The notes beneath the pieces were generated by a model. That model was not told where the DNA came from. It did no database searches and was given only the letters and a program-made list of their open reading frames with translations. From Exobasidium rhododendri (taxonomy: Eukaryota; Basidiomycota; Exobasidiomycetes; Exobasidiales; Exobasidiaceae): a DNA stretch of 64,000 nt. Position 1 is the first letter of the stretch, and each line of letters starts with the position of its first letter. Both the position numbers and the translations under genes were made by a program. The DNA lies in the NCBI GenBank assembly GCA_026210745.1, contig CP110631.1:3906001-3970000 (forward strand), read 5' to 3'. Shown here piece by piece: positions 55,057 through 64,000 of this stretch.

Positions 55057-58000
55057 CTACTCTGTCTGGTAGTCGGATTCTAGTCCACTTTGACCTTGAT
55101 CAGACGAGACAAAGAGTCCTGCTGCGTCGACGTCTGATCCCTCTTCAGCAAATTCGTCGTCGTCGTCGTCTCCTTCCAGGTCTTCCACATTGATCGTTTC
55201 GTCGTCATGAGGTAATCTAGCATCGCCCCCTTCCTGCTCCTCTGACTCGGCCATCTCTTCTAGTTCTTGCCTTTGTTGACGAGCAACGGTTTCCGTTCGA
55301 TCGCCGACCGGAACGGACTCGTCTACCACGCGAGAAGGTGTTATGCGATTGTCAAAGCGAAGTATGGGCGTGCCTGTAGGACTCTGGCAGACACTACCGT
55401 CTCCGGTTGAAGAGGGCCGTCCGTGCCGATCAATGGAAGGGGAAGGCGCAGTCACAGAACCGCGGGATGGCATCCCTACCACCGAGATTCTTCTATCGAT
55501 TGGTCCAGGGTATTGCGGCAAGTCTTCGCCTTCGTCTGCCAATCGAGAACCGTCTTCACGGAAGAGCTGATTGTAGCTAGGGAGGAGCGGCCTTTCATGT
55601 CCTGCTGTCGTGAGATTGCTCGTTGGTAAGGGAGAGAGGCCAGCCATGGAAGAGGTCACTTGAGTGATGGGCAGAGGAGCAAATTGTTCCCGCACTTGTC
55701 TAGGTGCTGCATCGGTGAAACGAACCGGTACACACATGACCAAAGCCTGACCCCAATTCCCATCACCGTCTCCTCCCAAAGGCTTGCTCCCAAAGCCGAA
55801 ACCCAGCTTTACTTTAAGCTTATGTCTTGCCCTTATGAACGGACTTTCAAAGTCTGCAATCAATCTAGTCGTATTCGCCATCTTTGCTATGGAGTAGTCA
55901 CTGCTGACCAAGGGCAGATTGATGGCCATTCTGACTCTTCCCTTGGTCAGATCCACTCCATTGCCGTCTGCACCAGCGAAAGAGTAGATTGCCGTTTGAC
56001 TCGAGTCGCTATTTGGCTGCTTTGATTTCTTGTGATGCCTGCTCATTTCTTCATCCAAGGCATCGTAGTTTGCTCCATCCACGTCAAGACTAATGTCCAT
56101 GACCGCCGTTGCCAAGTTGCTAAGGCTTCGAATGGCCGACTGGTATGCTCTTCTTCCGCGTCCACGCCCCGTCTTTCTGCTACTGGTGTCTGTCCCGGCT
56201 GCTCCTCCTCCGCCTTCTGCACCAAGAGACGGCACAGTAAGACCATCCCGTGGTGGGTTCCTCTCCCTGGCTTCACTCGACGTGTTGGCAGAAGGTGACA
56301 GACTAGTATGCGCCACGTTTCTCCGCCCATCTCTACTTGATGTCGCTATACTGCTCACGCCCATAGACTCCTGTGCCTCTCTTTCTCTGCCCTTCCCTTT
56401 CCGCCCTTCCTCAGCAGACTTCTTCGGATTGACGTGATTAGGTGGTGGTCCGACGACAGACGTCCGAATCCTCTCTACATTGTTGTCGTTTGCGTGAGGC
56501 GCCTTGCCTGCCCTTACCAGCTCAATATGATCGTTTATAACCCCTCGCTCGTAGCCCTTTCTCAGTCTATTATGATCGTGTTGTCCGGAAGAAGCTCTCC
56601 TATCGTCTTCGCTGTCATCCTCCAAAATAGGAAGATCAGACGATTCCACTTTGGCATCCGTTGGAAGAGGATAAGAATTGCAGAATGTCCGTGATGCGAC
56701 CGAACTTGCACAAAGGAGAGGGGGGATTCGGGCACAAGAAGGGTTAGTCAAGGGAACAATGCAAGACAACAGCCGCCAGTTGAACGGCCGCCAACTCACC
56801 TGTGCCTTTCAGTCTGTATGCAACTCAATTCCATGTCTCGCAATCGTAGTCCTCCCAGCTCACGAACCTTGGACCAAGCAGCTGATTTGCCCACCTCTAT
56901 TTGCACTCCGAACTTCAAGACGTCGCTACCCGGTCCGTCCACACTGACATGACTAGGAAGAGTGAGAGTGAGTGAAAAGGGTAATCCGCCGTCTGCTTCA
57001 CTGATTTGCGCATCAGCCGGGGGATGTAGCATCGGCCTATGCAGAAAGTGACGCATCGGCATCGAGGGTGTAGTGGAAGAGGTGGCTGGTAAGGCACGAC
57101 TTGATCTGGTAGACGGAGCTCCATTGTTCGTCTCGACGACTTGAGCCGCACTAGAAGCCCTCTTTGGAGTTCTTGGCTGAGCAGCGGTAGGAGAGGGCTG
57201 ATGTTCTACTGCTTTCAAGGGAGACGAAAGGGAAGAACTGAAAGAAGCGGGGGGCTTCCGGGGGGGAGAATAAGTGCGTATGGTGGATGGAGTGACGGTA
57301 TCGCTTCTAGTTCGACGAGCACTATCAAAGCTAGACGAGCGAGGTACCGGAGGTAGATCCTGCATGGCTCCCTCGGGTAGACCCTCCGGTCCAACGATGG
57401 CTATCCTCGCCAAAGGGACTGGTACTACCTCCCTGCATCGACCGATCAATATCACCTTTGCTTTACTTTGGACCATCTGCGTGTCAATATCTCTGTGAGA
57501 TGTTAAAGAGCCAGCAGTACGACCAGGGATCGTCATTGCCTTTGCATCTGGCGTAGTATCATCCACCACCGTAGGAACAGTAGGAGAAGCTGGTCCTGGG
57601 GAAGTGCTCTTTGCCACCTTTGTCTGTAACTTGCTCAGCCAACTACTGCCTTTAGGGTGAGCGCCAAATAAAGTAGGAGATGGATTAGCATTCTCTGACG
57701 TCGACGATTTAGAGGAAGACCCGAAGAAGGACTTCAGGGAGTCTTCTTTGCTCATGGCTCGATTTGGTGACAGATATTCAGACGGGTTTGCTGAAAAGTC
57801 TGAGTCGTAGATACCGTTTTGCGTCGAAGAGGAAGCGGGAGATGGAGCCCTAGACATCTTGCGAGAGGTATTGTCCAAGAAAGTGCCGCCGTTGATCGAG
57901 TCGGGACACTCGTAGTGTGCTCTGGCTTCAAGGCAATAGAAAGTCCCCCCAAATCGAGTGGAAAGACTTGCAGGAAGCCAGCCTGGAATGGAGAGATTGA

Positions 58001-59153
58001 ATTCAATGTCATACTCTTGCCTACCCTTCGTTGGAATTGGAATCGTGGCTCCTCCAGGTAGCACTTCCTGGCGGACATTGGCCAATTTCAAGGCTGCGTA
58101 ACGTCCGCTATGATCACAGTAGAGTGCGTATCCTGAAAAGACGACTTCCAAGCTCTTCATCTGAATTCTATCTACATCTCCGCTCTTCTCTTCAATCTCT
58201 CCATTGGCAAAATCTACCGGAGCAGTCGTCTGTCTTCCCGTCAAGTGGGAATCGTAAGTCGATCCAGCCCCGTGTGTGTAGTGTGTATCGCTCTTTGAAG
58301 TGGATGCTTTGAAGGAACTAGGCGGCATTCTGTTCCGTCCGGCCTTTGTGTGTCTATTCGCGTGAACGACCACCTTGCCAGACAGGGAGTAGTTGGAGCT
58401 AGTCTGCGTGGAGCCAAACATGAAGACGGAGTCTGTGACCGGCATCACTTTCAATTCGATGGCTGGTACGTGGAGATTATCGTCGATGTGTCGATCTTTG
58501 CCCTTGCCGTGTGTACGACTATTCACCCTTTCCGATGCGTCGCCAGTGTGCAGAAAATCCCGGGCAGTCATGTCCTTCTGCCTTGGTGCAGTCAAGTCTG
58601 CAGAAACGAGATGATCACTCGCCTCTCCCTTTGAGCTAGAGCTTGTTTTGCAAATGGGCGGTGCAGAGCTATCGGGGAGTCCTGACACGTTTCTTCCTCT
58701 AGGAAGAAAGCTGAACGACGTTCGCCTCAGCTTGTTCGATTGAACCTTTAGAGATGATGATGGAGCATCGTTTGCTGTCATCTTGTCCGATAGATTCCTG
58801 GATGAACCACCCACGCTCACCGCATCGACATCGTCGTGCATTGCAGAGCCAGCTGCATTGGTGGTGAGCTGTGAAGTGCTACTCTCGGGAGACCCTACAG
58901 TGAGAAAATCCATCATGCTCATCGTGTTGATGCCTCGCGTATTGTTCTTTTGTTTGGACCTTCGCCGAGGCGCTTGATCTCGACTGCATTCCGCTCCTCT
59001 CACTTCGTCTTCGGAGGCCGAATCTGGGGGTAGAGGAGAAGGCGAGAGCGAGCGATCTATTGTAGCAGATCGAGGTACCATCCTGGGCAGATTGGAAAGC
59101 CTACTTGAGGAGGTGTCAATGAAGGGCGAAGCCTCAATGAGGGGAGAGCCCAT
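55057..59153 (-). CDS. Arrestin-related trafficking adaptor-like protein, 2 exons
   Basis: Exons 59153-56800 and 56704-55057 join in phase 2 across a 95-nt intron to 1,333 residues from the first ATG. Arrestin-N strands occur at about residues 240-420 (IELKVMPVTDSVFMFGS, YSLSGKVVVHANR, MKSLEVVFSGYALY, FNLSIPGWLPASLS). Arrestin-C strands occur much later (FGVQIEVGKSAAW; then KLKVKLGFGFGSK and QALVMCVPVRFTD after the intron), separated by long Ser-rich inserts. Two LPxY motifs, LPSY near residue 1160 and LPQY near 1182, are candidates for binding the ubiquitin ligase Rsp5. Such adaptors direct plasma-membrane transporters into endocytosis (family knowledge). The frame is open upstream to 59261 and beyond, so an extra 5' exon is likely; one candidate starts at ATG 59942. 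Confidence 0.75.
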
Positions 59154-60062
59154 TTCCAGAGGCGGTCTTTGCCCCTCTTGACCACCTGTATAGGCCCGAT
59201 AGCGTGGACGGGCGCTCCCAGGACGTGCTTGTAAATAGCCTGCGAATCGTAGGGGCGGCAATGGTAGAATGTGCAGAAGCTAGTCAACCAAAACAAAGCG
59301 TTAATTGATCATTGCGATTGTATCATTCATCTGCATCTGCTGGCCAATCGATGTGGGGCACAGAGGGTGTGACGCGGTATGTTTGCGGAAAGTCCTAGCA
59401 GTCGAGATGAAGTCTGAGGAGAGCAATGGTGAGCAAAAGCTAGCGAAACGAGAGAGAGAGAGTCGTGCTGTGAAATGAAGCAATGAATACGTGTCGTGAG
59501 GTAGACCGGTGTTACCGCTATCGCCTTCCTCTATGATCCAGAATTCTAGAAAAGCGGTGGACCGTGTGAACAGCAGCGAGATATGCAAGTGGTAGCAACG
59601 AAGAGACAATGGAAGAGGCGTGGAGGGAAAAGGTGAGGTCAAGGAGACAAAAGAAGGGGGTGAAGAAGGGGGCATATTGCTGGTATTTACAAAACTCACT
59701 CTAATTTGGTGCTGCCGTCAATTCGGAGCGGTACTCACTAGCCTGGCCTTTCCCGCTAGCGCAACACAGATCGTCGTCCGACAGGTATGCTCACGTGTCG
59801 ACGCCCAGGTTCCCACAATCAAGCTCATGAGTGTACCGTAGAGAGAGCTAGGGGAGCGAAAGTGGCCTACTGCCGATAGTGCGGGTATCTTGAGACTAAA
59901 CGAGCTTCGGTCTAGAGTCAGCAGCTCACGCCCTGGGAGCATTTCTGCTGATTGTCGCAAGAGAAGGTAGGAGGTTGCTGACTGCGAGCAGCAATCTTCG
60001 TCACTCTTACTCCCGCTGTTCGCCGTTCTCCGTAGACGCCTTCGAGAGAAGCGCAGTCAGCA
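59154..60062. promoter_or_regulatory. Divergent region between arrestin-like and CCCH genes, with a possible 5' exon
   Basis: 909 bases. On the minus strand an open frame from ATG 59942 (MLPGRELLTL, SLKIPALSAVGHF) ends near donor-like gtgag sequences at 59742 and 59791, and could be a first exon of the arrestin-like gene; acceptors before 59283 and 59244 would fit in phase. This is unproven. Otherwise no gene is seen. Confidence 0.35.
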
Positions 60063-62571
60063 ATGATGGAGTCGATGCAGGTGAGCGCAAAGTAGGAGAG
60101 GGTTGTATGCCGTTCTTCGGCGATCTGTAGGACTCAAGACAGTGTCTTTCTTTGCCTTCGACGTCATAGTCAACCTTTCTGGAGAGGGGCGACTACGATC
60201 AGCAGCAGGAGACGGACGATGTGGAGCTTGACATGGATGTCAACTCTGACGCGGAAGCACAAGGAATCAATGGGGCCGCACTGCCGACAGCAAAGCTTTC
60301 CTCGAAGAAGAAGGAAGCCTTGTCACAGGTACCTTGCAAATTCTTCCGTTCGAATGGCTGCTCCGCCGGCGAGTCCTGCCCTTTTGCCCATATTATGCCC
60401 GGGGAAGGTCAGGGCAAAGCAGTGTGCCAGTGGTTTCTCAAGGGCAGCTGTCGATTTGGTCACAAGTGTGCTCTGGCTCATATATTACCTGGCCAGCCAA
60501 TGAGTGTAAGTCTTTTCCTGGAGTAAAGAGTCGATTGGCCTGATGAGCTGACTTTCGCGAATGTGCAAAGATGGATCGCAAGAACAAGCGCGCTGCTCAC
60601 CATCAGCAACCCAGCCAATTGCAGGCCATCAATGGTCAAGGACAAGTACAAGCACAGCAGCAGCAGCAGCAGCACATGCAGCAACAGCAGCGAATGATGT
60701 TACATGAGCACATACCTCTGAACGACCAAAGGCATCACCAACATCGGTCTCAACCCAATTATTTGCCGAATAGCAGACCTTTAGATCTCTCTACACCCCT
60801 CTTCAACGACGAACGATTGAGGTCAGAAGAGAAGAACGGGTCGTCTTCGCGTAACGTCTTGCCAAATATGGTGCTTCAACATCGAGAAGGAGATTTGCTT
60901 TTTGGGGTTCCGGATGACCTACAGAACAACAACAATAACAACAATAACTACTACAACAGTAACAACAATTACACGTATCAAGTACCGACCAACGCAAACG
61001 CATCTCAACCGACATCTTTCGATCGATCAGATTGGAACTCGAGACCTGTGCCGCATGGAGACGAAGCGGAATACTCCTACGGACGGTCCAATGACAGCGG
61101 AAACGAAGCCTTTGGTAGACCATCAGCAGCAGCAGCAGTAGATGGTTCTACATCAACAAAGCATGTCTTTGGAACCAGCCCTTTCAGTCATCCCGGTTCT
61201 CACTCTGTTTTCTACTCTCACAATAAAGCTCCTATCGGAACCGACGAAGACTCTCGGCGATCTTTGGCTACGATAGTCGATCGATCGAGGCAACAGACGG
61301 CCAGGGCTGGGGATCCGTGGCTAATGTCAGCAGATGCGGAGGCGAGCATGAGCAACGACGTGAACGAAGAGAGTTTCCTGCCTTCGAGTCTTTCGGATCT
61401 CCTCACCCCTGCCGAGCTTCAGCGTCGCAATCAAAGTGGATTTGGAGCAATGAACGGAAAGTATACGTCTACTCTGACACCGCAAAGTATGCCTACCAAG
61501 AGTGTCAACGGCACCTCTCTCTGGAGCACTTCCGCCTCGCAAAAGCAGTCCTGGCTTGATACACCCAATGACTGGCTCGGGGACGGCAAGAGTGGATCGT
61601 TCAGCAATGCAAAGGGTTTCTTCCCAAAAGATGGTGCAGCGACAGCGCTCTTTTCATCATCATCCTCATCATCGTCATCCTCCCCCTCGAACAGATTCCT
61701 GCAACCGTCTGTGCCTAATCTGAGCGTAAGCAACGTTTCAGCGGGTTTCCTTGGCTCTCGATTACGTCGTGGTCTGAGCAGTGGCCAAGGCGATGTCTTA
61801 AAGACGGACACTGATTTGATGGATATGAGACATACAAAAGCATACAGTCCAGGTGCTCAAGCTGCCTTATCACACGCACCCGGTCAAAGTCTACCACAAG
61901 GCTTGGCTGCAGGCCTCTCTCGCCTTCATCTACGACCGGATTATGCTGAGGAAAAGGGAGCGTCGTCTTTACTACAAGGAGACCGTCGACTACTTTCGGG
62001 ATCGAACATGTGGAATCATCATGGTAACGGTGGCATGGTCGGTGTCAACGCAAAGAGCAGCCTTCCTCAGAGCAACGATGACTTGGATCCTACTGCTCCT
62101 TCGAGTATGTTTGCAGCAAGGACTCCATTCAATCTCACTTCGGCTCGATCGCAGGACAGCAGCGCCTCGACGTCCTATGATGCTCTGCGCGGTAACAGTA
62201 ACCTCTACAACGGCGAGGTACCTCAATCGGCAGTGAGCAATAGCGGCAGTCGAGGTACCAATGCCGTTTTGAGCACATTTGGGAGATCTCCTGCACATGG
62301 TGGGATCGCCATTCCTTCGAGCAGCATGGCCGTGATGGACAGTAGCAATCACGGCGCACCTAGCACCCTTACCAGTCACTACAATTCCAATCCAAACCTG
62401 TTTCCAAACAATCAGTACAGCAGCAGCAGCAACAACAACCACAAGGCATCTCTACCCAGTCATCCGGGCATGCATCGAGTCAGAACAGCAGGCACGAGCA
62501 TGGGGAGCCCGCTGGCATTGCTGCCAACTACGGGAGAGGAAGTTGAAGAGCCAATGTTCGAGTTGGAGTGA
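60063..62571 (+). CDS. CCCH zinc-finger protein (Lee1-like), 3 exons
   Basis: Exons 60063-60080, 60170-60505 and 60571-62571 give 784 residues. Two C-x7-C-x5-C-x3-H zinc fingers are close together: CKFFRSNGCSAGESCPFAH and CQWFLKGSCRFGHKCALAH, the spacing and residues of yeast Lee1 and related fungal proteins, which are presumed RNA binders. The rest is disordered: Gln repeats after 60650, Asn repeats at about 60925-60970, and a Ser run at 61651-61686. The first exon has only six codons (MMESMQ). The second-exon acceptor is not unique: 60169 gives the longest reading and in-frame alternatives (ending at 60186 and 60200-60206) change only a few residues. A second repeat of Asn/Ser codons lies near the C-terminus. 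Confidence 0.8.
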
Positions 62572-63006
62572 GCTCATCGCACGACTGGCTCATCTCTCTT
62601 TACCGCGCCACTCCCTTCCCGCCCCAGCATGATGCATCTTCTCTTCTCTGCCATTCCCTCCAGACGCAACGAAAAGCAAAGAAAAATTGTAAAATAAGGT
62701 ATTCTCTCGAGGATAAATCTGTAAGAATATTGATGTGCAACAAATAAAGACGCCACTGCTCACTCGAACAATAGCTAGACATCCCAAGCAGCAGATGTGT
62801 GTGATGGAGATTGCAAGACGACACTTGTTATGTAGAAGGACAGGAAGGAAAAGCGTGACGTATGAAAGTAGGTGTGTACTTCAGAGTGTTAGATTGCGGG
62901 GTGGGAGTGGGACATGTAGTGATAATAGAAAGGATGAGGGAAAGGAAATCGTGTGATGCTGAGAGAGACGGTGTGAATGGGTGGAGAGAAAAGTGTGCTG
63001 TAGTGC
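62572..63006. other. Convergent 3' region, no gene seen
   Basis: 435 bases between the CCCH stop and the transportin stop, presumably 3' UTRs. No supported feature. Confidence 0.4.
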
Positions 63007-64000
63007 TCAGAGCCCGTAACGATCTGCCAAGCGCTGTGCGATGACGGGCGGAAATTGAGCCTTTTGCGCTTCCCCTGTGTGTGTGCGGGTGAGAGGAGGG
63101 TGAACGTGTCAGCTGGATGTTCATCCGACACTAACGACAGCATGTAGCCAGCATTCAAACTCACACTGAGGTCCGCTCATATCTCTGAAGCCAGTAAGAA
63201 TCTGGGAGAGAATGAAGAGCAAGGAAGACAAAGTAAGCATACACGGTCCACAGCATAGAAGTGTTCAACGCGATCAATCTGTCACGCCCTCTCTCCCTCT
63301 CCCGATCTTACCTTCGCAAACATGTCGTTGAGCTGTTGACTGGGTGTGGTCCATCTCACGACTGCGTTACAGAAGTAAACAAAGCCCTTGGCGGCACCGT
63401 TCGGATTGACCTGTATCATTTCACACAAGCCGCGGAATGCGCTGTCTTTCTCGTCGTTGTCCTTTATGTCCCACAACGCCTGACACCACATCTCCAGAAA
63501 GACCTCGAGATGAACTGCGACCATCTCCGGAACCACCAAGCCCAGTCTTCCGATCGTGACGGCAGCATTTTCACTCAATGACTTGACACTCTTTGGATTC
63601 AGCAAGACGGGTATGAGCTTCTGTATCAGAGGCATGACCCACTCCTTTAGTTCTTGTATTGGCGCATTGTTGTTGGAGGCGTCGGTGATGTGTCCGTACT
63701 GCAGTGCGATCTCGCCTGCTGACCATGTCGCATTGTTGCAAACGCTCACTGTATCTGGCTTGGGCTCTGATTCGATCTGGTTTATCAGCTCCGGCATAAT
63801 CGAGTGTAGATTCGATCGAAGCAAGTCAAATGCAGAGATAGCCAGGTCTCCCAACAGAGCGTAGGCAGACTGTCGCACTGGCGGATCTTGGTGCTGTTAC
63901 GTTGACGAGGAGGGAGAAAAAGACATCAGGACTCTCAGGGCCGGTCGATCGGGTAAGCTGGGTCTACTCACAATTATACACATGGCTAGCAGGGGCAGTA
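63007..64000 (-). CDS. KAP104: Transportin / karyopherin beta-2 (Kap104 type), partial C-terminus, 4 exons visible
   Basis: Exons (64000)-63972, 63893-63312, 63201-63165 and 63074-63007 encode the last 235 or so residues; the N-terminus is outside the window. HEAT-repeat sequence is clear: PPVRQSAYALLGDLAISAF, NNATWSAGEIALQYG, LSENAAVTIGRLGLVVPEMV, MWCQALWDIKDNDEKDSAF and GLCEMIQVNPNG, all characteristic of transportin-1. It imports cargo with PY-type nuclear signals through the nuclear pore with Ran. The end is rebuilt from a 37-nt exon and a 68-nt exon (SGPQ-WEAQKAQFPP, terminal RYGL), whose Trp and C-terminal Arg-Tyr-Gly match the family. All introns are GT-AG. Confidence 0.92.

Noticed and set aside
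1..64000. Transposons, CRISPR arrays, bacterial-type operons, riboswitches, rRNA
   Set aside because: No terminal repeats, transposase or reverse-transcriptase motifs, no repeat-spacer pattern, and no TPP-riboswitch core near the thiamine gene were found; the window is ordinary fungal euchromatin.

Overview
The window is a gene-dense piece of a fungal nuclear chromosome. It holds 26 supported protein genes on both strands, with short introns (mostly 47-115 nt, GT-AG with one GC-AG), no transposon and no tRNA or rRNA that I can see. The protein set points to Basidiomycota, most likely a smut-type lineage (Ustilaginomycotina): intron-rich small genes, an ELMO protein, a multi-intron G-alpha, an ER protein ending in KDEL, and long serine-rich regulatory proteins. 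The lineage is an inference from gene content and style; no rRNA is present to fix it.

Layout. 1-11 kb: a serine-rich protein cut by the window edge, an ELMO/CED-12 type Rac-GEF partner and a G-protein alpha subunit. 11-19 kb: a bZIP factor with a predicted membrane segment and a stand-alone response-regulator protein, separated by 2.15 kb of non-coding DNA. 19-25 kb: compact housekeeping genes, mostly in divergent pairs (tail-anchored microprotein, mitoribosomal Mrp10/mS37, prohibitin 1, thiamine pyrophosphokinase, Arp6). 25-33 kb: an EXPERA-type membrane protein, a secreted histidine phosphatase, a PUB-domain protein, an adaptin-binding p34/Irc6 protein and a protein disulfide isomerase. 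33-40 kb: two RNA-binding regulators side by side (YTH m6A reader, Pumilio). 40-46 kb: SRP54, a mitochondrial acyl-CoA dehydrogenase and the U4/U6 splicing factor Prp3. 46-64 kb: a serine/threonine-rich membrane protein, phospholipase B, an FAD/NAD(P)-binding protein, a long arrestin-like protein, a CCCH zinc-finger protein and the C-terminus of transportin/Kap104.

Functional threads. Signalling and polarity (G-alpha, ELMO, response regulator, arrestin), ER and secretion (SRP54, PDI, membrane-anchored bZIP, adaptin-binding protein), RNA control (YTH, Pumilio, CCCH, Prp3), and mitochondria (Mrp10, prohibitin, acyl-CoA dehydrogenase). They are not an operon or a cluster for one pathway; most look like independently regulated genes.

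The least explained signals are non-coding. A 14-base telomere-type tract (two TAACCC units plus TA) sits directly 3' of a short perfect hairpin in the YTH-Pumilio intergenic region at 36.1 kb; its shape would fit a telomerase-RNA template or a telobox. A second, shorter TTAGGG-type tract lies downstream of the bZIP gene. A row of perfect hairpins lies at 49.3 kb, and an imperfect triple repeat lies in the phospholipase B promoter. None can be decided without folding, comparison or expression data. All gene models were built by hand from splice signals, reading phase and family conservation.
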